This document shows, in pieces, positions 8,823 to 16,830 of a DNA stretch of 62,329 bases. The first letter of the stretch is position 1. Every line of letters begins with the position of its first letter. The translations under genes and the position numbers were made by a program. This DNA comes from Selenomonas sp. (GTDB lineage Bacteria > Bacillota > Negativicutes > Selenomonadales > Selenomonadaceae), in contig JAKVOG010000015.1 in the NCBI GenBank assembly GCA_022482925.1, forward strand, positions 1 to 62,329, read 5' to 3'. The notes under the pieces were generated by a model that was given only the letters and a program-made list of their open reading frames with translations, searched no databases and was not told the origin of the DNA.

Positions 8823-9899
8823 TTAATGATGACGTACTTCATCAGCCGCAGCCAGCCGGCGAAGCACCGGTCCGGCTGTCGGACTTTGCAGCCAGTCCAG
8901 TTCAGCCGGCGGCAGGAGCTGAGCCAGTTGCGGCCAGTCGATGGCACTCTTTTCCATGCCGTCCTTGAGCAGCTGGCGGACTGTAGAGGCACTGATGGCC
9001 TGGCCGGCTGATTCGAGCCGGGGCAGGACATGGCAGTCGATTCCGGTACGGGGCAGCTCGTCCTGCATGATCTGGTTGTACAGGCTGGTGACATGGCTGA
9101 ATGGTTCTTCACCGACATAGCGGCAGGTGATGCCGAGGGCCCGGGCAATCCGTTGGAAGATGGCGATATCCAGACAGGCATGGCTGCGACTGACGGCATC
9201 GTCGTCCTTCTGGAAATAGCTGGGGAAGGTTGCCTGGCTGATGATATACGGTCCGCTGGCATGAAGCACGACGTTGGGCAGCGCGGCAATTCCGGCCCGG
9301 ACGAATTCCTGGCGGATGGCAAAGGGAAACAGACTGGCATCCTCACTGAGCAGGAACAGATGCAGCAGGCTGGTCTGGCTGGCGGCCTGGCTGATCAGGT
9401 ATTGATGGCCGCGGGTGAAGGGATTGGCATTCATGACGATTGCTCCAACCGGTTTCGCTGGATCGGCCGGAGCGGAGATGGCGGCTGCTTCCCGCTGGAA
9501 GCGGTCCAGACAGTGCGTGAAACCATCCCGCTGATTTTCCATGAAGATGAGGGCATCATCTACGCGGGCAATCTCATAGAAGCCCAGGTCATGAAAGAAG
9601 CGGGCGGTCTTTATCTTCGTATAAAGGAAGATATCATAATTGCCTCGCTCCTGCTGGATATCCATGAGATGGGTGATGATCGTATTGAGCAGCCCCTCGC
9701 CCTGATGGCCGTGATCTACCGCAAAGCAGCGCAGGGTATTGCCGAATGCACTGCCCGTGGCGATGAGCTGATCGTCCTCGTAGATGCCGCAGATGTAGTC
9801 GAGGTTGGGGTCGCGGCGGATGCCCTCCGCGGCCAGCAGGGTGTCGACCTGTGCCAGGGCATGGCGGTCACTGGGGAATATCTTGGCAACATCAGGCAT
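8823..9899 (-). CDS. citC: [Citrate (pro-3S)-lyase] ligase
   Basis: CitC acetylates the thiol of the citrate lyase prosthetic group with acetate and ATP, switching the enzyme on. The 358-residue protein has an N-terminal GNAT-like domain (about 1-125) and a nucleotidyl-transferase domain with the HxGH-like motif NPFTRGHQYL. I chose the ATG at 9899 because AAAGGAG lies just upstream; an upstream in-frame ATG at 9950 lies inside the LysR gene. The start overlaps the end of the LysR gene by eight bases, suggesting coupled translation. Confidence 0.92.
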   Translation of the reverse strand: MPDVAKIFPSDRHALAQVDTLLAAEGIRRDPNLDYICGIYEDDQLIATGSAFGNTLRCFAVDHGHQGEGLLNTIITHLMDIQQERGNYDIFLYTKIKTARFFHDLGFYEIARVDDALIFMENQRDGFTHCLDRFQREAAAISAPADPAKPVGAIVMNANPFTRGHQYLISQAASQTSLLHLFLLSEDASLFPFAIRQEFVRAGIAALPNVVLHASGPYIISQATFPSYFQKDDDAVSRSHACLDIAIFQRIARALGITCRYVGEEPFSHVTSLYNQIMQDELPRTGIDCHVLPRLESAGQAISASTVRQLLKDGMEKSAIDWPQLAQLLPPAELDWLQSPTAGPVLRRLAAADEVRHH

Positions 9900-10782
9900 G
9901 GGTATGGCTCCTTTCCTGCTCTTTGGCGGTATGCTGGCGGACGAGTTCAATGAAGACCCGGACCTGTGGCAGTTCCAGGGCCTGTTTGGTGAACATGAGA
10001 TAGGTGGAGCGGATCAGGGGCTCGCCGTTCTCGAAGAACAACGGGCGGATATGCCCCTGGAAATCATTTAGGCAGATTTCCGGGACAATGCCCCAGCCCA
10101 GTCCACGTTCGACCATCGTGACACAGGTGCTGGTACTGTTGACCTGGATCCGGTTCTTAGTGGAAGGAATCCGGTTCTCACGCATCCACTGGGTGATCTC
10201 GCGTTCCATGTCGATGTCCGCGTGACGGTGGATCTGTGGCAGGACAGCAAGCGGTTTGTCTTTGTCACGTTCATTGGTGATGGCGCAGATCGGTTCGCGT
10301 CCGAGCAGGATTCGCTCGCCGCGCCATTCCGGATGTTCACCGCGCAGAATGCCGACATCGATCTGATTGCCGATCAGCATCGAGTAGAGCTTCTGGCTGT
10401 TGGCCGTGATGATCTGTGTGTCGACTTCCGGGTAGCGGTTGTTGTAATCGGCCAGCTGATCCGGGAGGCGATACATGGCATAATTGATCGATACGCCGGC
10501 CCGCAGCGTGCCGGCGATAGCGCCGCTGGTCTCAACCAGTTCCTGACGGATCTGGTCCAGCTCATGCAGGATGTGATGGGTATGGGTCAGTACGATCTCG
10601 CCTGATGGTGTGAATTGTATGCCCTGTCGGGAGCGCAGCATCAGTGTGGTGCCCAGTTCGCGCTCCATCTGGCGGATACGCTTCGACACGGAGGATTGGG
10701 TAATATAGAGTTCATCGGCAGCATGGGTGATATTCCTGGTTCGCCCCAGAACACTCAGCAGCCGGAAGTCCTGCTCATCCAT
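9892..10782 (-). CDS. LysR-family regulator of citrate genes
   Basis: A 296-residue LysR-type transcription factor. The winged HTH is at residues 1-60 (ITHAADELYITQSSVSKRIRQMERELG), followed by a periplasmic-binding-like effector domain. It is the first gene of the minus-strand operon lysR-citC-citX and diverges from citDEFG, the classic layout for a LysR activator. Three related T-N11-A sites lie at the promoters of the transporter gene, the lysR gene itself and citD, so it likely activates citrate fermentation and represses itself. The effector is presumably citrate (inference). Confidence 0.9.
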   Translation of the reverse strand: MDEQDFRLLSVLGRTRNITHAADELYITQSSVSKRIRQMERELGTTLMLRSRQGIQFTPSGEIVLTHTHHILHELDQIRQELVETSGAIAGTLRAGVSINYAMYRLPDQLADYNNRYPEVDTQIITANSQKLYSMLIGNQIDVGILRGEHPEWRGERILLGREPICAITNERDKDKPLAVLPQIHRHADIDMEREITQWMRENRIPSTKNRIQVNSTSTCVTMVERGLGWGIVPEICLNDFQGHIRPLFFENGEPLIRSTYLMFTKQALELPQVRVFIELVRQHTAKEQERSHTHA

Positions 10783-10808
10783 AACAAAACGACCTTCTTT
10801 CGTTTATC

Positions 10809-10860
10809 ATTCCATTTGGTATTTGTTTTTAATTATATCCAGTCTTAACGGTTATGACAA
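10809..10860 (-). promoter_or_regulatory. lysR promoter with internal operator
   Basis: On the minus strand, TTGTCA, a 17-nt spacer and TATAAT (10837-10832) form a promoter. The motif ATTCCATTTGGTAT (10809-10822), close to the site before the transporter gene, lies just after the start site at about +4 to +17, a position suited to autorepression. Confidence 0.6.
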
Positions 10861-10905
10861 TTAATATTTTATAGCGAAAAATAAGACTTATATTTCGTTT
10901 TTTAC

Positions 10906-10972
10906 ATTCCAAATAGTCATGGCATAACATTAAAAAGAGAACTTTTACAAATCGTCTGAATTCGGGTTTAAT
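10906..10972 (+). promoter_or_regulatory. citDEFG promoter and LysR operator
   Basis: TTTACA (10944-10949), 17 nt and TTTAAT (10967-10972) form the promoter. A T-N11-A motif within ATTCCAAATAGTCAT (10906-10920) is centred near -66. Element sequences, spacing and the words GAACTTTTACAAA and GTTTAATAG are the same as at the transporter promoter. Confidence 0.7.
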
Positions 10973-11056
10973 AGGAATTGTGATACGTCAATACTATTTC
11001 CAGATAAATTAAAACTATTATCTTAACAGGATAATGAATCAAAAGGAGCGATAGGC

Positions 11057-11359
11057 ATGGAAATCCAGAAGGCAGCCATGGCTGGAACGCTTGAGTCCAG
11101 CGATGCGCAGGTCACGGTTACTCCGGGCGGCAGCGGTATCGAGCTGACGCTTGAGAGCAGTGTCATGAATCAATACGGCCGGCAGATCAAGGCCACTGTA
11201 CTGAAAGTCCTGGAGGGACTGGATGTCAGGGACTGCAAGATCAAAGTCATCGACAAGGGCGCCCTTGACTGCACGCTCAAAGCGCGTGTGGAGTGTGCGG
11301 TTTTTCGCAGCAATGACAGTTCTACCGAGAATGTACCATGGGGAGGTGTCATCAAATGA
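11057..11359 (+). CDS. citD: Citrate lyase gamma subunit (acyl carrier protein)
   Basis: CitD carries the acetylated prosthetic group between the alpha and beta subunits of citrate lyase. The 100-residue protein has the family core; a conserved serine in the N-terminal region (the LESSDAQV segment near residue 14) is the expected attachment site. The start has AAAGGAG nearby. The stop overlaps the citE start by four bases (ATGA). It is the first gene of the citDEFG operon. Confidence 0.93.
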   Translation: MEIQKAAMAGTLESSDAQVTVTPGGSGIELTLESSVMNQYGRQIKATVLKVLEGLDVRDCKIKVIDKGALDCTLKARVECAVFRSNDSSTENVPWGGVIK

Positions 11360-12267
11360 TTCCACGTCCAAAACCAGAACGTTTCCGTCTGCGCCGTACG
11401 ATGATGTTCATGAATGCGCAGAAACCGGGACTGATCAAGGATGCCTATATCTATGGTCTGGACAGCATTATGCTGGACCTGGAGGATGCAGTTGCAGAGA
11501 ATCAGAAGGATGCAGCCCGCTTCTCGCTTTATCATGCCTTGAAGACAATCGATTACGGCGATACCGAAGTCATCGTCCGCATCAATGGGCTGGATACACC
11601 GCACTGGCAGGAAGATATCCGCGTCTGTGTCGCTGGCGGCGCTGACGGTATCCGCATCGCCAAGTGCGAAAGTGCGCAGGATGTGAAGACGGTCGAGAAA
11701 CATGTACTGGCAGCCGAGAAAGAATTCGGTGTCGAAGAAGGCCGTACTTTGCTGATGGCCGCACTGGAAAGCCCGAAAGGCATCCTCAATGCCTATGAGA
11801 TCTGCACGGCATCGGACCGCATGTTTGGCGTAGCCATCTCGGGCGGTGATTTCCGCAAGAGCATGCATGTCCGCGTTGTACCAGGCGGCATCGAGATCAA
11901 TACGGCCCGCAGCCTGATGCTGCTCGCAGCCCGTGCGGCTGAGGTTCAGTGCTTCGATACGGTCTTCACGAATCTTGATGATGAGGAAGGCTTCGAGGCT
12001 GAGGTCCGTCAGAACCATGAGATGGGCTTTGATGGCAAGAGCCTCATCAATCCGCGTCAGATCGCCTATGTGCATCAGACCTTCGCACCGACGCCGAAAG
12101 AGATCGCTACGGCTGAGACTTATGTGCGCACGTATGAAGAGCAGTCCAAGCTTGGCGTCGGCGTTTATACGGTCAACGGCAAGATGGTCGATATCGCCTT
12201 CATCAAGGATGCCAGCCGCGTGATTGCGCTGGCCAAGGCTTGTGGCGTTTACCATGGCGATTTGTAA
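11356..12267 (+). CDS. citE: Citrate lyase beta subunit
   Basis: CitE cleaves citryl-ACP to oxaloacetate and acetyl-ACP. The 303-residue protein belongs to the HpcH/HpaI TIM-barrel family: MLDLEDAVAENQKDAAR carries acidic metal-binding residues, with ALESPKGILNAYEI and FGVAISGGDFRKS further on. The ATG at 11356 is preferred over an in-frame upstream ATG because GGGAGGTG lies seven bases before it and because it overlaps the citD stop. Confidence 0.95.
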   Translation: MIPRPKPERFRLRRTMMFMNAQKPGLIKDAYIYGLDSIMLDLEDAVAENQKDAARFSLYHALKTIDYGDTEVIVRINGLDTPHWQEDIRVCVAGGADGIRIAKCESAQDVKTVEKHVLAAEKEFGVEEGRTLLMAALESPKGILNAYEICTASDRMFGVAISGGDFRKSMHVRVVPGGIEINTARSLMLLAARAAEVQCFDTVFTNLDDEEGFEAEVRQNHEMGFDGKSLINPRQIAYVHQTFAPTPKEIATAETYVRTYEEQSKLGVGVYTVNGKMVDIAFIKDASRVIALAKACGVYHGDL

Positions 12268-12288
12268 GGATAGGAGGTACGTAACATT

Positions 12289-13849
12289 ATGATAAATGCA
12301 GTAGGGAGAGATATCCCTGACGAACTCCTGACGGATGGCAAAGAAGTCTATCAGGGTAAATTCCATATGGATGGCAAGGCCTTCAGGAAGGCTGGCCCGA
12401 CGACCATCCGTCACGAGAAGCCGCAGGAGAACAAGCTGGTCAAGACGATCCGCGAAGCCTGCGAGCAGTGTGGGGCACATGATGGCATGACCGTTTCCTT
12501 CCATCATGCATTCCGCAATGGCGACTATGTGACGAGCCTGGTTATGAAGGTGCTGATCGAGGACATGGGCCTCAAGGACCTGACCGTGGCAACGACGTCG
12601 CTGGGGTCAGCTCAGGACAAGCTGGCTGACTATATCGAGCAGGGCAAGATCATCGGCATCCAGTCTTCGGGTGTCCGTGGCCGCATCGGTGAGGTCATTT
12701 CGGCTGGCAAGCTGAAGACGCCGGCTGTCATCCGCAGCCATGGCGGTCGTCCGCGGGCAATCGAGACGGGCGAGCTGCATATCGATATCTCGTTCATCGC
12801 GGCCTTCCACCGCTGATGATTATGGCAATGCCAAGGGCACGGGCGGCAAGCACAACTGCGGCGCTATGGGCTACGCGGTAGCGGATTCGCATTATGCGGA
12901 TCATGTCGTCGTCGTGACGGATACGCTCGTACCGTTCCCGAATATGCCGTCTCCGATCAGTTCCATTGATGTGGATGCGGTAGTCGTGGTTGACGAGATC
13001 GGTGATCCGTCCAAGATCGGTACGAAGGAAGCCCGCATCACACAGGACCCGCGTAATCTCATGATGGCCGAGAACTGTGCTCAGGTCATTGCCTCGACGC
13101 CGTATTTCAAGGATGGGTTCTCCTTCCAGACTGGTGTCGGCGGCCCGTCACTGGCCGTGAACCGCTTCCTGGAAGAATATATGGTTGAGCGCAATATCAA
13201 GATGGGCTTTGCCCTCGGCGGCATGGGTGGCAACATCTGTGACCTCATGGATAAAGGCCTGGTCGGCAAACTGCTCGATACGCAGGATTTCGATATGAAG
13301 GCGATTCCAGCATCTGGCGGATCATCCGGATAAGCATCTGGAAATCTCGACCAGCGAGTATGCCAGCGCAGCCAACAAGGGCGCGTATGTCAATAAGCTG
13401 GACTTCGTCGTACTGGCCGCACTGGAAGTCGATACCGACTTCAACGTCAATGTACTGACTGGCTCCGACGGCGTCCTGCGCGGTGCACCGGGCGGCCATC
13501 CGGATACGGCTGAGGGCAGCAAGTGCTGCATCATCGTTACGCCGCTGATCCGCGGGCGCATGGCAACGGTCTGCAAGAAGGTTGTCACGGTCACGACACC
13601 GGGCGACTGTGTGGATGTCCTCGTGACGGATTATGGCGTTGCGGTCAACCCGAAACGTCCGGACCTGATCGAATGCCTGGACAAGGCCGGCATCCAGCAT
13701 GTCACGGTTCAGGAACTGCAGGAAAAAGCCTACAGCCTGGTCGGTACGCCGGATGAACTGGAGTGGGAAGACAAGGTTACGGCAGTCCTTGAGGCTCGTG
13801 ATGGCACGATCTTGATGTGATCCGTAAGATCAAACCACTGACTTTGTAA
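12289..13849 (+). CDS. citF: Citrate lyase alpha subunit (three frameshifts)
   Basis: CitF is the citrate:acetyl-ACP transferase, exchanging the acetyl group for citryl. Read across three single-base shifts (about 12804, 13305 and 13810) it is a normal CitF of roughly 519 residues: PTTIRHEKPQENKLV near the start, then STADDYGNAKG, CGAMGYAVADSHYADHVVVVTDTLVPFPN, ISTSEYASAANKGAYVNKLD and GAPGGHPDTAEGSKC. The last segment restores the terminal DVIRKIKPLTL and stop at 13847. Two shifts are extra bases and one is a lost base. It follows citE by 21 bases. Confidence 0.92.
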
Positions 13850-13898
13850 GATGATGAATCTGTCATAAGACGGGTTCCGGACAGGAAGGAGAGGCAGC

Positions 13899-14831
13899 AT
13901 GAACCGTCAGCGTTTGTCGATGATTGGTGCTCTGGCCGTGGAAGCGATGCTTTATGAGGTTTCGGCAACGCCGAAACCGGGGCTCGTGGACCGGTCAAAC
14001 AGCGGGGCGCATCATGATATGGACTTCTTTACGTTCATGTCATCGGCTGCGGCCCTGCGCGGGTATTTCGATGAATGTGCGGCAATCGGCGCCGGGCACA
14101 GCCAGCAGGCGGTCTCGGGGCTGCTGCCTTATCTGCAGGCGGCCGGCATTGTAGCGGAACGTCAGATGTTTGCGATGACGCAGGGCGTCAATACGCATAA
14201 AGGGATGGTATTCAGCCTGGGAATCCTTACGGGGGCGGCCGGTTGGGCCGCTGCCCGGGGGGAAGCTCTCACGGCGGACCATCTGGGAGATCTGGCGGGC
14301 TGCATCTGTGACGGGCTCTGCGAGGCGGCTTATGGCGGCCTCGCAAAGCGTCCGCAGGACCGTTTGACGAAGGGCGAAGCGATGTACCTGAAATACGGGG
14401 TGACCGGGGTGCGTGGCGAGGCTCAGAGCGGCTTCCGGACAGTCCGCGAATTATCCCTGCCGGTGTACCGGCAGGCGCGTCAGTCCGGAGCCAGCGTCAA
14501 TGATGCACTGGTGGATGCACTGCTGCATCTGCTGGCCGGGGCAGTGGATACCAATATCCTGGGACGGCATGACCGGCAGGTGCTGTGCTATGCGCAGCAG
14601 CGGGCTGGTGAGGTCGTCGCCCTTGGCGGCATGGGAACAGCGGCGGGCCGGGCGGCAGTTCTGGCGCTGGATGAAGATTTCATCCGGCGCTGGATCAGTC
14701 CGGGCGGCTCGGCTGATCTCGTGGCCGTGACACATTTCTTCTATGCACTGGAATCCTCATGGCAGGAAAATAAGATAGCGGATGGCGTTTCACACAGGCA
14801 GACGAAAGAGCCTGGGTTTGTGAAGCCATAA
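13899..14831 (+). CDS. citG: Triphosphoribosyl-dephospho-CoA synthase
   Basis: CitG makes the citrate lyase prosthetic group precursor from ATP and dephospho-CoA. The 310-residue protein is normal in length and holds the motif TPKPGLVDRSNSGAHHDMD at residues 26-44 and a later GVRGEAQSGF motif. AAGGAGAGG lies upstream of the ATG. It is the last gene of citDEFG; a strong terminator follows. Confidence 0.93.
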   Translation: MNRQRLSMIGALAVEAMLYEVSATPKPGLVDRSNSGAHHDMDFFTFMSSAAALRGYFDECAAIGAGHSQQAVSGLLPYLQAAGIVAERQMFAMTQGVNTHKGMVFSLGILTGAAGWAAARGEALTADHLGDLAGCICDGLCEAAYGGLAKRPQDRLTKGEAMYLKYGVTGVRGEAQSGFRTVRELSLPVYRQARQSGASVNDALVDALLHLLAGAVDTNILGRHDRQVLCYAQQRAGEVVALGGMGTAAGRAAVLALDEDFIRRWISPGGSADLVAVTHFFYALESSWQENKIADGVSHRQTKEPGFVKP

Positions 14832-14840
14832 ACTAAATGC

Positions 14841-14890
14841 AAAATACCGCTCGGACGGAACCTTTTACTGGTTTGTCCGAGCGGTATTTT
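14841..14890. terminator. Terminator of the citDEFG operon
   Basis: A long stem, AAAATACCGCTCGGAC with GTCCGAGCGGTATTTT plus inner AACC/GGTT pairs, lies between the convergent citG and CobT-like genes and can serve both. Confidence 0.92.
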
Positions 14891-14910
14891 TGTGTTTAGT
14901 TCATCTGGAA

Positions 14911-16830
14911 TTATTGCAGCTGCCGGCCGGCTCCGGGGCCATCGCTGGCTACGGCGACACGGGTCTCGGCGAAGGTGCGCATGTCATTGAGGACATGCAG
15001 GGCGGCTTCGACCAGCCCCATGCCCAGGCTGGCAATCAGCCCACCGGGACAGGTGATGCCCATGGTCAGCAGTGCCGGCTGGAGATGGAGGATATAAGGC
15101 CGGACGTCCGGGCACAGCAGCTCGGTGTAACGGGCGATGATCTCCGTGGCCTCATCGTCAAGCAGAATGAAACTGCTGTTGTGGGCCGCGGCAATAATTG
15201 CACCGATAAAGGCACCAATGAGTGGCTGATAGGCTTCCGGAGCCTCCTGGAGGAAAGAATCCGCCGGATATCTGAGGCTGCCATCCGGATTCAGCAGGGC
15301 GGCGCGCAGCTCGCTGGCGGCTGTGCCGAGCGGGACATTCTCATCAAGCTCCGTCATGGCCAGTCCCAGCAGCGGATAGGAAATCGACAGATACTCGGCG
15401 TGCTCACGGCCAAAATCGAAGGCCGCCGTGGGCGGCAGGTCTTCCTTGAGATGGGCCATGGTGACCTCGGCCCCGGCCTGCCCCGTGAAAGCTGCGGTCA
15501 GCTGATCCTGCAGGGGATTGGTGATCCGGCCGGTAAAGCAAAGGATTGCCCGGTCCATCCCGCATTCCGGCAGCTCATCGCCGATGATGCCGGCAGTCTC
15601 GACCGCGATCTGCTCGAGGTACCCCAGACTGTAGATCGGCTTGGCCAGATTGTCGAGCCGCTGCTGGCAGAGTTCCATGGACTCATGATCCAGCTCCTGC
15701 ATGGTATGCAGGTAGAAATCGAAGGTCTTATCGGTGACCTTGGGGATCATCCGGGGCATATATTCGTGATGGAATGGCGTTTCAATCGGGTCCTGCGGCA
15801 AATGATCGAGAACATCCCAGGCGGACAGTGCCATTTCGAGCATCGTGGTGAGCAGGGAGGAACCACAGGCCTCACCCAGCCGGAGATCCAGCTGCATAAC
15901 CGGGGTAAGCCCCAGCTGCTTCAGGGTGAAGGCATGAGATTTCTCGGAGCCGAGATGTGAGGCCAGCAGATAGTCGGTGCAGGCTGGTGCCAGTGCCTGG
16001 GCAATCAGGGCAGCCGCACCGGTATTCGCTCCGTCCAGGATGACGGCCTTGTGATGGGCAGCGGCAGCGAGAATCAGGCCCGTGATGGCGCCAAGCTCGA
16101 AGCCGCCGACCTTGGCGAGGACATCCAGGCCGTCCTGTGCGTCAGGCTGATTGACAGCCAGCGCTTTCCGGACAATTCCGATCTTCTTCTGCAGACGGTC
16201 ATTGGAGATATTTGTTCCCCGGCCGGTCACGGCCTCGGCTGTCTGGTGGCAGAATACGGCGGTGATGGCCGCACTGGCTGTCGTATTGGCAATGCCCATT
16301 TCACCGGGCAGCAGGCAGTCAATGCCATCGGCAATCAGCTTCTCGGCAATCGCGATGCCCTGCTCGATGGACTGGATCGCCTGTTGCCTGGTCATTGCCG
16401 GACCTTTGGCCATGTTCTGTGTGCCGGCAGCAATGCGGGCATCGACGAGATCGGGAACATCGCTGGTATCGGCGGCGATACCCATATCGACGACGACCAG
16501 TTCGGAGTCGGCATACTGTGCAAAGGCATTGGCGGCAGCGCCGCGGCTGATGAGATAATTGCGGGTCATCTGCACGGTGGTTTCCGGCGGATAGGCGCTG
16601 ACACCTTCGGCGGCCACTCCGTGATCGGCACAGCAGATGACCGTGCACTTCTCGGGCGGCTGCGGATGGCGTTCCCCGGCGATAGCCAGGTAGCGGAGCA
16701 GCAGCTGACGGGTCTGCCCCAGAGTGGTATCATCGCCCTCCATGACGGTGCTGAGCCGGGCCGATACTTCCCCGGTCAGTGCCTGATCAGCTGGTGCAAT
16801 GGCAGACAGGGTGGTTTTTAAAAGGCTCAT
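14911..16830 (-). CDS. Fused two-domain CobT / ArsA-ArsB-like phosphoribosyltransferase
   Basis: CobT-family enzymes transfer phosphoribose from nicotinate mononucleotide to the lower-ligand base of cobamides. CobT is normally about 350 residues; this protein has 639 and contains two CobT-like domains. Domain 1 (1 to about 350) keeps ADHGVAAEG, GEMGIANTT (176-184) and LGEACGS with Glu320, at the place of the catalytic glutamate. Domain 2 (about 360-639) begins with the family start SLGYLEQIAVETAGI and ends with GLVEAALHVLNDMRTFAE, but lacks the GEMGIGNTT and GEG motifs. In Sporomusa ovata the separate CobT homologues ArsA and ArsB form a heterodimer that attaches phenolic bases; this looks like a natural fusion of such a pair. 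It overlaps the tex stop by four bases, so it is in the tex operon. Confidence 0.8.
   Translation of the reverse strand: MSLLKTTLSAIAPADQALTGEVSARLSTVMEGDDTTLGQTRQLLLRYLAIAGERHPQPPEKCTVICCADHGVAAEGVSAYPPETTVQMTRNYLISRGAAANAFAQYADSELVVVDMGIAADTSDVPDLVDARIAAGTQNMAKGPAMTRQQAIQSIEQGIAIAEKLIADGIDCLLPGEMGIANTTASAAITAVFCHQTAEAVTGRGTNISNDRLQKKIGIVRKALAVNQPDAQDGLDVLAKVGGFELGAITGLILAAAAHHKAVILDGANTGAAALIAQALAPACTDYLLASHLGSEKSHAFTLKQLGLTPVMQLDLRLGEACGSSLLTTMLEMALSAWDVLDHLPQDPIETPFHHEYMPRMIPKVTDKTFDFYLHTMQELDHESMELCQQRLDNLAKPIYSLGYLEQIAVETAGIIGDELPECGMDRAILCFTGRITNPLQDQLTAAFTGQAGAEVTMAHLKEDLPPTAAFDFGREHAEYLSISYPLLGLAMTELDENVPLGTAASELRAALLNPDGSLRYPADSFLQEAPEAYQPLIGAFIGAIIAAAHNSSFILLDDEATEIIARYTELLCPDVRPYILHLQPALLTMGITCPGGLIASLGMGLVEAALHVLNDMRTFAETRVAVASDGPGAGRQLQ

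Noticed and set aside
12289..13849. citF as a true pseudogene
   Set aside because: Three indels in an otherwise perfectly conserved gene, with many other genes showing the same kind of indel, point to sequence error.
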